DNA of 64,000 bases from an uncultured Oscillospiraceae bacterium. GTDB taxonomy: Bacteria > Bacillota > Clostridia > Oscillospirales > Oscillospiraceae. The translations under genes were made by a program, and so were the position numbers. Each line of letters opens with the position of its first letter. The first letter of the stretch is position 1. The notes under the pieces were generated by a model. That model saw only the letters and a list, made by a program, of their open reading frames with translations. It ran no database searches and was not told the DNA's origin. Below are positions 6,955-15,750 of this stretch, piece by piece. The DNA lies in assembly GCA_934573855.1 (NCBI GenBank), contig CAKTMF010000004.1, forward strand, positions 124,001 through 188,000, read 5' to 3'.

Positions 6955-8235
6955 ATGACATCATACGAACATCGTGAGACCGGATATAAGCTGCTTAAAT
7001 GCGGAAAGCTCTTTGACGGTATCCATGACGTTCTTCAGCCTGATATGGAAATTCTGGTAGACGGAACGACGATCAGCGAGGTCGGCAAGAACCTTGCTGT
7101 CCCGGAGGGCTGCAAGACCGTAGACCTCTCCGACGTCACCGTCACGCCGGGCATGATGGACGCGCACACGCACATTGCGGGCTTCCGTCCTCTCGAGCGC
7201 AATCACGAGCTTATTTATAACGGTCCCGCGTACAAGGGCATGGCCGTCGTCTTCAACGCCGAGCGCGCACTCCACCGCGGCTTTACCTCCGTTCGTTTTA
7301 TGGGTTCCGTCGCCTTCGACAGCTACGCGGCGCTCGACGCCAAGCGCGCGATCAACGAGGGCTTCTTTGACGCGGCGCGTCTTGTGGTCATGCCCTACGT
7401 CCAGTGTACTCCCGGCAGCCACGGCGACTTCAGTCAGATACTTCGGAACAACAACGATCTCTGCGAGCATCTGTACGGAGAGTTCCCGACCTGCGGCAGC
7501 GGTGCGGACTTCTTTGTCGACTCCGTCCGCAAGCAGGTCAAGTACGGCGCGGACCTCATCAAGCTCATGCCCGGCGGCGGCTTTGCTACTCCCAACGACC
7601 TCCCCGACAGCATGTACTTCACCGACGCCGAGATGAAAGCCGTTATCGACACCGCGCACAACCTCGGCAAGCGCGCCACGGCCCACGTCTACGCCGACAA
7701 TGCCATCAGCAAGCTCCTTGAGTTCGGCCTTGACGAGTTCCAGCACTGCTCTCTCGCCTCCGAGGCCATTCTCGAAGAGATGGAAAAGAAGAACGTGCCT
7801 CTCGTGCCGACGTTCACTCCCTTTGAGCCGGTCGTCCACCCCAAGGAGGGCAAGGAGCTGCCCTACTACGCGGTCAAAATGCTCAAGTATAAGGAAGCGC
7901 TCAACCGCACCCGCGAGCTTATAGTAAAGAGCAATATCACTCTGGGCTTCGGCGCGGACGCCTCCTCCCCCACCTTCGGCTACCACGGCGCGTTTGAATA
8001 TGAGGCAATGATGAAGAGCGGTCTCGACCCCTTCCGTATCCTCAAGGCCGCCACCAGTGTGAACGCGAAGCTCCTTGAGCTGGACGACAGGCTCGGCACC
8101 ATCGAGCCGGGCAAGCTCGCGGATATAGCCGGCTGGAAACGCGACCTTCTCACCGACCCCAACGCGCTCAAGGACTGCGCCTTCGTCATGAAGGAAGGCA
8201 AGATCTTTGATACCGAGCCTGTCATCGACGACTGA
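6955..8235 (+). CDS. Metal-dependent amidohydrolase (imidazolonepropionase/prolidase-like, COG1228 type)
   Basis: 426 residues from ATG 6955, with GAGGGA upstream; the longer frame from 6904 would begin inside the promoter. Metal ligands of the amidohydrolase barrel are visible: DAHTHI after TPGMM (about residue 69), HVYA (about 247), the His of FQHCSLAS and the Asp of GFGADASSP, with the classic C-terminal GTIEPGKLADI. These enzymes hydrolyse amide or cyclic imide bonds in small molecules, including dipeptides ending in proline. It is followed at 94 bases by a peptide-transporter operon in the same direction, so its substrate is probably what that system imports. Confidence 0.85.
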   Translation: MTSYEHRETGYKLLKCGKLFDGIHDVLQPDMEILVDGTTISEVGKNLAVPEGCKTVDLSDVTVTPGMMDAHTHIAGFRPLERNHELIYNGPAYKGMAVVFNAERALHRGFTSVRFMGSVAFDSYAALDAKRAINEGFFDAARLVVMPYVQCTPGSHGDFSQILRNNNDLCEHLYGEFPTCGSGADFFVDSVRKQVKYGADLIKLMPGGGFATPNDLPDSMYFTDAEMKAVIDTAHNLGKRATAHVYADNAISKLLEFGLDEFQHCSLASEAILEEMEKKNVPLVPTFTPFEPVVHPKEGKELPYYAVKMLKYKEALNRTRELIVKSNITLGFGADASSPTFGYHGAFEYEAMMKSGLDPFRILKAATSVNAKLLELDDRLGTIEPGKLADIAGWKRDLLTDPNALKDCAFVMKEGKIFDTEPVIDD

Positions 8236-8329
8236 CGGTCTCGCCTGCTCTGTGCTTTTAGTCATGGAAAAAACGGTTTCATGACTCGAAGGATAAAAAT
8301 CATCAAAACCAGAAAGAAAGGAACAAAAA

Positions 8330-9913
8330 ATGAAAAAGCACCAAAAAACCCTGGCGGCACTGGTCGCACTCGTTCTCGTTGCTTCCATGCTGCTCACCGC
8401 GTGCGGCAGCTCCCCCTCCGCACCCGCAGCAAGCGACGGACAGCAGACCGCTCCCGCAGGCGAGCCGGCAGCCGTTAAGGACAGCGCCGTTATCGCCATC
8501 GCCGCAGAGCCCAGCACCCTCGGCTCCTGGCTGTGCAACGACCTGACCAGCAAGGGCGTCGCGAACAACCTGTACGACACCCTTATCCGTCTCGAGTCCG
8601 ACGGCACCCTGAACCCCGGCCTCGCCACCGAGTGGACCTACAACGACGATCACACCGAGATCACCTTCACCCTCAGAGAGGGCGTTAAGTTCCACAACGG
8701 CGACACCATGACCGCCGACGACGTCGTCTTTTCCATCAACACCGCCATCGAGAACGCCGGCACCACCAAGCGTATCACCGGCAGCTTCGACCGCATGGAG
8801 AAGATCGACGACACCCACGTTATCCTTTACCTCAATATCCCCTACGGCGCAGTTGAGAACTGCCTGACCAGTGAGAACTGCGGTATCGTCTCCAAGGCAG
8901 CCTACGAGGCAGACCCCGACGGCTTCTCCCGCAGCCCTGTCGGCACCGGCCCCTACAAGCTCCAGTCCTGGGATGCCGGCGAAAAGATAGTCTTTGCCGC
9001 GAACGAGGACTACTGGCGTGAACCCGCCGCCCTCAAGACCGTTACCTTCAAGTTCGTCAACGACTCCACCGCTGCTCTGGTCGCTCTCGAGACCGGCGAC
9101 ATCGACGCTCTCGACGGCCCCTCCACCGCAGACTACTCCTACATTCAGGACAAGGACGGCCTGACCCTCTCCACCGCGTTCCTCACCCAGGGCTGGCACG
9201 TTGTCTTCAACATGAACGAGGGTCATCCCTTCGCGGACGAAAATCTCCGTAAGGCAGTCGCTCTCGCGGTCAACAAGGAAGACTTCGTTATCGGCGCAAT
9301 GGACGGCCACGCCAGCGTGAGCCAGGGCGCCATCCCCGCCAACTGCGTCGGCGCACCCGCCGATTTCCATGGCTATGAGCAGGATATCGAGGCCGCCAAG
9401 GAGGCTCTTGCCGCTTCCAGCTACAACGGCGAGACCATCAAGGTCACTCTCATGAGCTCCGGCTATTACCCCAAGATGGGCGAGACTCTCAAGGAGTGCC
9501 TCCGCCAGATCGGTCTGAACGTTGAGCTTGACATGCAGGAGCGCGCTACCGCTATCGAGTCCATCAACTCCAGCACCTTCGACCTCGGCTGCTGGTCCTG
9601 GTCCGCTCTTATCGCTGACGCAGACCAGAGCGCCTACGTCCGCTTCCACAGCTCCTGCCTCGGCTACGGCAATAACTTCATCGGCGTGAACGATCCCGCG
9701 ATCGACGCCGCTCTCGACGCCGGCCGCTTCGGCAAGACTCTGGAAGAGCGTGAAGCCGCTTACCTCGAGTTCGAGAACCTCGTCAAGGAGAACTACTACA
9801 TCGTTCCCCTGCTCCTGCCCGAGTACGCTATCGCCTACAACAGCAACCTCCAGGGCGTCACCGCTACCGCAGTCAAGAGAATTTACCTCTACGACTGGAG
9901 CTGGAGCTGCTGA
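8330..9913 (+). CDS. ABC peptide/oligopeptide-binding lipoprotein (SBP family 5)
   Basis: 527 residues. A signal peptide ends in the lipobox LLTACGSS, so the protein should be anchored outside the membrane. The rest is a family-5 binding protein: SLxxxxxxNLYDTLIRLE, GxAxxW with FTLREGVKFHNGD, SPVGTGPYKLQSW and the late NPxxDxxxx-like region. Members bind di- or oligopeptides, nickel chelates or glycosides. Codon choice is very biased, suggesting high expression. Two permease and two ATPase genes follow in order, making a complete Dpp/Opp-type importer. A strong hairpin lies between this gene and the permeases, as often seen where the binding protein is made in excess. Confidence 0.92.
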   Translation: MKKHQKTLAALVALVLVASMLLTACGSSPSAPAASDGQQTAPAGEPAAVKDSAVIAIAAEPSTLGSWLCNDLTSKGVANNLYDTLIRLESDGTLNPGLATEWTYNDDHTEITFTLREGVKFHNGDTMTADDVVFSINTAIENAGTTKRITGSFDRMEKIDDTHVILYLNIPYGAVENCLTSENCGIVSKAAYEADPDGFSRSPVGTGPYKLQSWDAGEKIVFAANEDYWREPAALKTVTFKFVNDSTAALVALETGDIDALDGPSTADYSYIQDKDGLTLSTAFLTQGWHVVFNMNEGHPFADENLRKAVALAVNKEDFVIGAMDGHASVSQGAIPANCVGAPADFHGYEQDIEAAKEALAASSYNGETIKVTLMSSGYYPKMGETLKECLRQIGLNVELDMQERATAIESINSSTFDLGCWSWSALIADADQSAYVRFHSSCLGYGNNFIGVNDPAIDAALDAGRFGKTLEEREAAYLEFENLVKENYYIVPLLLPEYAIAYNSNLQGVTATAVKRIYLYDWSWSC

Positions 9914-9947
9914 AGATCTGAGGGCTGAACAAGTCCGACTATAAGCT

Positions 9948-9993
9948 TTCCGCCAAGTGTCCGATCTTTCGGGCGGACATTTGGCGGAATTTT
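9948..9993 (+). terminator. Attenuator-type hairpin after the binding-protein gene
   Basis: A 16-bp stem (9948-9963 with 974-989, one G-T pair) and a 10-base loop are followed by TTTT. It lies inside the operon, between the binding protein and the permeases, so it probably acts as a partial terminator or 3' end stabiliser. Confidence 0.75.
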
Positions 9994-10002
9994 AGCAAGA
10001 AC

Positions 10003-10096
10003 CAGTAAAAAAGGTTTCCCGTGCTGCGGCAGGATCAGCCGCCGTCCGTCCGATGATCGCGCACGGGTAATGCGGCTGAGGAAACGTTTTTTACTG
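10003..10096 (+). repeat. Long foldback element, 94 bp, between SBP and permease genes
   Basis: The ends are perfect inverted repeats, CAGTAAAAAA and TTTTTTACTG. The pairing continues inward through TTTCC/GGAAA and CCCGTGC/GCACGGG, leaving an inner GCGGC/GCCGC hairpin. The whole segment can fold into one branched stem just upstream of the permease ribosome binding site. It could be a small MITE-like insertion or an RNA control element. Confidence 0.6.
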
Positions 10097-10122
10097 ACGT
10101 TTACTTTTCAAAGGTAGGTAAT

Positions 10123-11055
10123 ATGGGAAAATTTATTGCAAAGAGACTGCTTGCAATGATACCGGTCCTTATCGGTATTACATTCATTATCTATACCATT
10201 CTTGCCCTCACCCCCGGCGACCCCGCGGTAGCCATCCTCGGCGAGACCGCCACGCAGGAGCAGATCGAGGAGCTTCGGGAAGAGATGGGGCTGAATGACT
10301 TCTTTGTCATACGCTATTTCAAGTACATCTTCAACGCCGTCCGCGGCGACTTCGGCACCTCGTACCGAACGGGACTTTCCGTTGTTTCCGAGCTTATGGC
10401 ACGACTGCCGTATACGTTTATTCTGGCATTTTTCGGAGTCGGACTTGCGACGATCATCGGCGTGCCGATAGGCATCGTTTCCGCGGTGAAGCAGTACACG
10501 CTCACCGATAACGTCGTTACCGCCGTCGCGATGATAATGTGCTCCGTGCCGCCCTTCTGGCTTTCGCTCATGCTTATGATGCTCTTCTCCCTGAAGCTCG
10601 GCTGGTTCCCCTCGATAGGCGTCGACTCCTGGAGAAACTTTGTTATCCCCATCGTGGCCATGGCCATAGGCAACATGGCCACGATGATAAGAATGACCCG
10701 TTCCATGATGCTTGAGGTCATCCGCGAGGACTATATCCGCACCGCGCGTGCAAAGGGCGCAAGCGAGCGCACCATCATCCTCAAGCATGCACTGAGGAAC
10801 GCTATCCTCCCCGTCGTGACTCAGGTCGGTATCAGCTTCGGCTTCCAGCTCGGCGGCGCAATGGTATGCGAGACCGTTTTCTCCATCCCCGGTCTCGGCA
10901 ACATGATAATCACCGCCGTCCGTCAGAAGGATATCCCCATGGTCATGGGCGCTATCATCTTCGTCGCCGCGGCGATCAGCCTTGTCAACCTGCTCATGGA
11001 CGTGGTGTACGTCTGGATAGACCCGCGTCTCAAGACGAGCAAGCAGTCGGCATGA
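10123..11055 (+). CDS. dppB: Peptide ABC transporter permease, DppB type
   Basis: 310 residues with the DppB/OppB pattern: MGKFIAKRLLAMIPVLIGIT at the N-terminus (first membrane helix), LTPGDPA around residue 30, LGL-like NDFFVIRYF, then the EAA loop IRTARAKGASERTIILKHALRNAILP near residues 205-230 that docks onto the ATPase. About six membrane helices. AAGGTAGG precedes the ATG. It pairs with the DppC-type gene 19 bases downstream to form the channel. The symbol states the subunit type; the transported peptide is unknown. Confidence 0.9.
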   Translation: MGKFIAKRLLAMIPVLIGITFIIYTILALTPGDPAVAILGETATQEQIEELREEMGLNDFFVIRYFKYIFNAVRGDFGTSYRTGLSVVSELMARLPYTFILAFFGVGLATIIGVPIGIVSAVKQYTLTDNVVTAVAMIMCSVPPFWLSLMLMMLFSLKLGWFPSIGVDSWRNFVIPIVAMAIGNMATMIRMTRSMMLEVIREDYIRTARAKGASERTIILKHALRNAILPVVTQVGISFGFQLGGAMVCETVFSIPGLGNMIITAVRQKDIPMVMGAIIFVAAAISLVNLLMDVVYVWIDPRLKTSKQSA

Positions 11056-11074
11056 CAGCATGGAGGATATGAAT

Positions 11075-11965
11075 ATGAGTAACAACACTTCTTCCCCCGG
11101 CACCGGCACTGTAAAAAAGAAGAGCTTCTGGGGTTCCGTCTGGAAGCGCTATAAAAAGAGCAAGCTCGCCATCGCCGGTCTCGTCATGCTGATAATAATC
11201 ATTCTTCTTGCCGCGACGGCGGACCTCTGGCTGGATTACGAAGGTCAGGCCATTGCCCACAACCTCTCCATCCGCCTTCAGTCTCCCAGCAGCGAGCATA
11301 TCTTCGGCACAGACGAATACGGCCGCGACGTGTTCGCTCGCATTATCTTCGGCGCGCGCATTTCGCTGCTGGTCGGCCTACTCATCACGGTATGCTCCCT
11401 TGTCATCGGGATCATCTTCGGCGCGACCGCCGGCTTCTTCGGCGGAAAGGTCGACAACATCATCATGCGCTTTATGGATATCCTCTTGGCTATCCCGCAA
11501 ATGCTTATGGCGATAAGCATAATGGCTGCGCTCGGAAACAGCATAGTCAACCTCGTCATCGCGCTCACCATCGCCTCCGTGCCGAGATTTGCCTATGTCG
11601 TCAGAAGCTCCGTTCTCGGCATGAACAGGTCCGAATTTGTGGAAGCGGCGCACAGCTACGGCAGCTCCAACGCGCGCATAATCGCAAAGCACATCGTGCC
11701 GAACATCATCGGACCCATCATAGTACAGGCTACCACGAGCCTTGCGCGCTCGATACTGCTGATATCTTCTCTCAGCTTTATCGGTCTGGGTCTGCCCTCT
11801 GAGATACCCGAATGGGGCGCCATGATATCCGCGGCTAAGGTCAACATGCGTCATTACCCGTACCTGATCTACTTCCCCGGGCTGGCGATCCTTGTATCCG
11901 TGCTGTCCATGAACCTTATAGGCGACGGTCTGCGCGATGCGCTGGATCCTAAACTCATGAACTGA
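11075..11965 (+). CDS. dppC: Peptide ABC transporter permease, DppC type
   Basis: 296 residues from ATG 11075. This start is chosen because GGAGG lies 8 bases upstream; in-frame ATGs at 11060 and 11069 precede or crowd that site. The N-terminal cytoplasmic tail (KKKSFWGSVWKRYKKSKLA) leads to the first helix, then HIFGTDEYGRDVFARIIFGARISL, typical of DppC/OppC, and an EAA loop around VEAAHSYGSSNARIIAKHIVPN. It ends in GDGLRDALDPKL, the usual DppC C-terminus. It is the second channel subunit of the importer. Confidence 0.9.
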   Translation: MSNNTSSPGTGTVKKKSFWGSVWKRYKKSKLAIAGLVMLIIIILLAATADLWLDYEGQAIAHNLSIRLQSPSSEHIFGTDEYGRDVFARIIFGARISLLVGLLITVCSLVIGIIFGATAGFFGGKVDNIIMRFMDILLAIPQMLMAISIMAALGNSIVNLVIALTIASVPRFAYVVRSSVLGMNRSEFVEAAHSYGSSNARIIAKHIVPNIIGPIIVQATTSLARSILLISSLSFIGLGLPSEIPEWGAMISAAKVNMRHYPYLIYFPGLAILVSVLSMNLIGDGLRDALDPKLMN

Positions 11966-11981
11966 GCGGGAGGAGCATTAT

Positions 11982-12983
11982 ATGGAATCTAAAATCACAA
12001 CCGAAAACCTGCTGGAGATAAAGGACCTCTACGTCGACTACAAGACCGACGACAATCTGGTCCACGCCGTGAACGGTCTCTCTCTCAGCGTCAAAAAGGG
12101 TGAGACTCTCGGTCTCGTCGGTGAGACGGGTGCCGGCAAAACGACCACCGCCCTCTCTATTCTCCGTCTTCTGCCCGACCGCATAGGCAAGATAGTCAGC
12201 GGCAGCATAGTTTTCGACGGCTTTGATATCACCGCCGCCACCGATCAGGATATGCGCGTCATCCGCGGCAATTCGATCTCCATGATCTTCCAGGATCCCA
12301 TGAGCGCGCTCAACCCCGTCCTGCGCGTCGGCGACCAGATAGCCGAGGTGCTGAAGATCCACAGAAAGGATCTGAGCGCAAAGCAGATAGACGAGCATGT
12401 CGACGAGATATTCCGCACCGTCGGTATCCCTGCCACCAGAAAGCATGAGTATCCCCACCAGTTCTCCGGCGGCATGAAGCAGCGTATCGTTATCGCCATC
12501 GCCCTTGCCTGCCAGCCGAAGCTGCTGCTTGCGGACGAGCCGACCACCGCGCTGGACGTCACCATTCAGGCGCAGGTCCTCCAGCTCATGCGCGAGCTGA
12601 AGAAGAATTTCGATTCCTCCATCGTCCTTATCACCCACGACCTCGGCGTCGTCGCCGAGCTTTGCGACAATGTCGCCGTCATGTACGCGGGCGAGATAAT
12701 CGAGATCGGCAGCATTGAGGATATCTTCGAGGGCAAGAGCCACCACCCGTACACCGTGGGTCTGTTCGGCTCCATCCCAAACATGAACGAGAGCGAGACG
12801 AGGCTGCACCCCATCAACGGCCTTATGCCCGACCCCACCAATCTCCCGACAGGCTGCAAGTTCCACGACCGCTGCCCCCACTGCACCGAAAAGTGCGTAA
12901 AGGAAAGCCCCGCCTTCGTGACGGACGGAACGCACAGCATAAGATGTCATCTATTCAATAAGGAGGCCGTGGAAAATGTCTGA
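11982..12983 (+). CDS. dppD: Peptide ABC transporter ATPase, DppD type
   Basis: 333 residues. Walker A is GETGAGKTT (Thr-Gly-Ala in place of the more common Ser-Gly-Ser), the signature is FSGGMKQR, Walker B is LLLADEPTTALD and the switch His is in ITHDLGVVAEL. The C-terminal oligopeptide-transporter extension has GCKFHDRCPHCTEKC, four or more cysteines that in DppD/DppF proteins can hold an Fe-S cluster. GGGAGGAG precedes the start. Its last 8 bases overlap the start of the DppF-type gene, so the two ATPases are coupled and should form a heterodimer. Confidence 0.92.
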   Translation: MESKITTENLLEIKDLYVDYKTDDNLVHAVNGLSLSVKKGETLGLVGETGAGKTTTALSILRLLPDRIGKIVSGSIVFDGFDITAATDQDMRVIRGNSISMIFQDPMSALNPVLRVGDQIAEVLKIHRKDLSAKQIDEHVDEIFRTVGIPATRKHEYPHQFSGGMKQRIVIAIALACQPKLLLADEPTTALDVTIQAQVLQLMRELKKNFDSSIVLITHDLGVVAELCDNVAVMYAGEIIEIGSIEDIFEGKSHHPYTVGLFGSIPNMNESETRLHPINGLMPDPTNLPTGCKFHDRCPHCTEKCVKESPAFVTDGTHSIRCHLFNKEAVENV

Positions 12984-13932
12984 AATTCTGATAGAGACCC
13001 ATGACCTGAAGAAATACTTCAAAACCCCCGCGGGCGTCCTGCACGCCGTGGACGGCATAAACATACAGATACCCAAGGGCAAGACTCTCGGCGTCGTCGG
13101 CGAGTCCGGCTGCGGCAAGTCCACCCTCGGGCGCGTGCTGCTCCGTCTGCTGGAGGCCACCTCCGGCGAGGTGTACTTCAAGGGTGAAAATATCCTCAAG
13201 TACAACAAGAAGCAGATGCACAAGATCTATATGTCCATGCAGATGATCTTTCAGGATCCTTACTCCTCGCTGAACCCGAGAATGTCCGTCAGCGAGCTTA
13301 TCGCGGACCCCATCGTCACCTGCCGCACGACCTCGAGCGAGAAAGAGACCATGGAGCGCGTCACGGAGCTGATACACACGGTCGGCCTTGACGAGCGCTT
13401 TGTAAACTCCTATCCGCACGAGCTTGACGGCGGACGCCGCCAGCGTATCGGCATTGCGCGCGCACTGGCTCTCAACCCCGAGCTTATCGTCTGCGACGAG
13501 CCTGTGTCGGCGCTCGACGTGTCCATTCAGGCTCAGATACTCAACCTTCTCATGGACCTTCAGGATGAGAAAAAGCTCACCTACGTTTTTATCACCCACG
13601 ACCTCGGTGTCGTGAAGCATATCAGCGACGAGGTCATGGTCATGTATCTCGGCCAGTGCGTGGAAAAAGCGCCGGTCAATGAGCTGTTTGCGCACCCGCT
13701 GCACCCCTACACGGAGGCGCTGCTGGACGCTGTGCCCAAGCCGACGCTTGAATCCAGAAATAAAGAACGCACTCTTATCCGCGGCGAAATCACCAGTCCT
13801 ATCGACCCGAAGCCCGGCTGCCGCTTTGCCGCGCGGTGCAAATTCGCGACCGCGGAATGCACCGGCTCCGACTGCAAGCTGACCGAGGTCTCCCCCGGAC
13901 ACTTCATCGCCTGCAAAAAGTTTGAAAAATGA
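12976..13932 (+). CDS. dppF: Peptide ABC transporter ATPase, DppF type
   Basis: 318 residues. Walker A is GESGCGKST, Walker B is LIVCDEPVSALD and the switch region is ITHDLGVVKHI. The signature reads ELDGGRRQR rather than LSGGQRQR: the conserved Ser is Asp, a variant worth noting because Ser contacts ATP. The C-terminal part GCRFAARCKFATAEC and a later SDCK retain the cysteine-rich domain. It is the last gene of the amidohydrolase/dpp unit and ends 21 bases from the convergent LysR gene with no clear terminator between. Confidence 0.9.
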   Translation: MSEILIETHDLKKYFKTPAGVLHAVDGINIQIPKGKTLGVVGESGCGKSTLGRVLLRLLEATSGEVYFKGENILKYNKKQMHKIYMSMQMIFQDPYSSLNPRMSVSELIADPIVTCRTTSSEKETMERVTELIHTVGLDERFVNSYPHELDGGRRQRIGIARALALNPELIVCDEPVSALDVSIQAQILNLLMDLQDEKKLTYVFITHDLGVVKHISDEVMVMYLGQCVEKAPVNELFAHPLHPYTEALLDAVPKPTLESRNKERTLIRGEITSPIDPKPGCRFAARCKFATAECTGSDCKLTEVSPGHFIACKKFEK

Positions 13933-13953
13933 CCTGACTCCGCCGTAAGTATC

Positions 13954-14871
13954 TTACAGCAGTGTATTCGGGATGTCCTTGAGCATTGAGAGGAGCCTTT
14001 TTGTGATCTCCGGATGCGCATCCCGATTTTTGTAGATAAGCCCCACGGTGAACTCGCCGCACCCCTTGTCGAACGCTATGCTCTTAAGGACCGTACCCGG
14101 CATGGTCAGCAGAATGCTCGACGAGGTGTCCGGCATGAGGCAGACGCCAATCCCGGCGGACACCATGCACATGAGCGTGTAGCTGTCCGCCATGGTGGTG
14201 ATGGAGCAGGGCTTGAGTCCCTTCTCCTTGCAGGCCTCCGAAAAGATGATCTCCGTCATGCCTATGCGTTTTGTATCGTTGTGGCGGAACACGAAGACGT
14301 TCTCCTTGACGATCTCCTCGAGAGGTATCTCATCCATCCGGGCCAGCGGGTGCTTCTCGGAAACGAGGACGCGGATATAGCCCTTCATGAGCGGCTTGAC
14401 GCCGAGTCTTTCGTCAATGCTCGCCGGGAGTATGCACAGGCCGTAGTCAAGCTGACCCTCGAGTACATACTGGTAGATCTCCGGAGATATCAGCTCCTTC
14501 ATCTTGATCTCAAAGCCGGGCTGAGGCCCCTTTGAGTTCACGAGCAGCTTCGGCAGGAGCTCGCTGCAGGAGCGCACGGCGACGCCGACGGTTATCGCCT
14601 TGTTCATCTTGTCGCGCAGTATCTCCATCTGCATAACGGCCGCGCTCAGCTCCTGCAGGACGGATTTCGCGGATCTATAGAACGCTTCTCCTGCCTCCGT
14701 GACGGAAATGCTGCGCTGGCTCCGGTCAAGGAGCGGGACGCCCAGCTCGTTTTCGAGGGACTTGACCGCCATGGTGATGGTCGGCTGAGTGACGAACAGG
14801 CGCTGAGCGGCCAGAGAAAAGCTCTTCAATTCTACAACTGCTGTAAAGTATTCGATCTGACGGAGTTCCAT
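13954..14871 (-). CDS. LysR-family transcriptional regulator
   Basis: 305 residues. The N-terminal winged helix is plain: MELRQIEYFTAVVELKSFSLAAQRLFVTQPTITMAVKSLE arrangement with the LF.TQP recognition helix, residues 1-60, followed by the linker helix and a periplasmic-binding-like effector domain. It is divergent from the SDR gene, 94 bases away, the classic position for a LysR protein controlling its neighbour operon and itself. The effector is probably a substrate or intermediate of the SDR-M20-CyuA operon, or of the upstream peptide importer. Confidence 0.92.
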   Translation of the reverse strand: MELRQIEYFTAVVELKSFSLAAQRLFVTQPTITMAVKSLENELGVPLLDRSQRSISVTEAGEAFYRSAKSVLQELSAAVMQMEILRDKMNKAITVGVAVRSCSELLPKLLVNSKGPQPGFEIKMKELISPEIYQYVLEGQLDYGLCILPASIDERLGVKPLMKGYIRVLVSEKHPLARMDEIPLEEIVKENVFVFRHNDTKRIGMTEIIFSEACKEKGLKPCSITTMADSYTLMCMVSAGIGVCLMPDTSSSILLTMPGTVLKSIAFDKGCGEFTVGLIYKNRDAHPEITKRLLSMLKDIPNTLL

Positions 14872-14965
14872 TTTCTTCCTCCAAAAATCCGATGAGGTTT
14901 ACTTGATTATACCATCTTTTTATTCTCTGTAAAAGATTTTTTTAGTTTTTTGAAAGGGGCCGAAC

Positions 14966-15739
14966 ATGAACAACCCTTTATTTGACCTTTCCGGAAAAAA
15001 AGCCATAATAACCGGCGCGAGTCAGGGTATCGGCAAGGCGATCGCCGAGGCCATGTACTCCTGCGGCGCAGAGATATGCATTATCGGCGGACATGACTCC
15101 GTATACAGAGCCGCCGAGGAGATACAGACCTCCGACGTACCCGTCCACGCCGTTATGGGCGACCTCGGCGACCGGACCGGACGCGAGCGCATGTTTGCCG
15201 AATGTCTTGAAAAGCTCGGCGGCGAGGTCGACATTCTGGTAAACAACGCCGGTATCAACATCCGCAAGGATAACGCCCTGAACTACGCCTACGAGGACTG
15301 GGACAAGATGTTCGCCGTGAATGTGGAAGCGGTGTTCTACTTCTGCCAGTTCGCGGCGCGCGCGATGATGAAGAAGGGCTACGGCAAGATCGTCAACACC
15401 GCCTCCATCGCCGGCATGCGGGGAGTAAAAAACGCCTCCGTATACAGCGCCACGAAGGCCGCCGTTATCCATATGTCCGAGGCGCTCTCCAACGAGTGGT
15501 CGGCGCAGGGCATTCATGTCAACTGCGTCTGCCCCGGCTTCACGGAGACGAGCCTCGCGAAGGTCTCCCTGCAAAATCCCGCGCGCATGAAGGAGGTTCT
15601 TGCCTCTCTTCCCATCGGGCGTATCGGACAGCCGAGCGATATCGCCGGAGCGGTAGTCTTCCTCGCCTGCCCCGCCTCCGACTTCATCACCGGCGCACAT
15701 CTGCCCGTTGACGGCGGCGCGTCGTCATGCGGCACATGA
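14966..15739 (+). CDS. Short-chain dehydrogenase/reductase (FabG-like SDR)
   Basis: 257 residues, classical SDR length. The cofactor motif TGASQGIG is at about residues 16-23, NNAGI near 90, the catalytic Ser in NTASIAG (about 147) and the YSATK Tyr-Lys pair near 160. The C-terminus (FITGAHLPVDGGAS) is typical. The absence of an Asp at the end of beta-2 (IIGGHDS) leaves NAD versus NADP open. It begins a five-gene operon with GAAAGGGG before the ATG and is divergent from the LysR gene. It may oxidise a hydroxy compound before or after hydrolysis by the M20 enzyme; the substrate is unknown. Confidence 0.88.
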   Translation: MNNPLFDLSGKKAIITGASQGIGKAIAEAMYSCGAEICIIGGHDSVYRAAEEIQTSDVPVHAVMGDLGDRTGRERMFAECLEKLGGEVDILVNNAGINIRKDNALNYAYEDWDKMFAVNVEAVFYFCQFAARAMMKKGYGKIVNTASIAGMRGVKNASVYSATKAAVIHMSEALSNEWSAQGIHVNCVCPGFTETSLAKVSLQNPARMKEVLASLPIGRIGQPSDIAGAVVFLACPASDFITGAHLPVDGGASSCGT

Positions 15740-15750
15740 GAGGAGTTTAC

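Noticed and set aside
6961..8628. 555-codon minus-strand frame opposite the amidohydrolase
   Set aside because: Runs antisense through two real genes and the gap between them; no motif.
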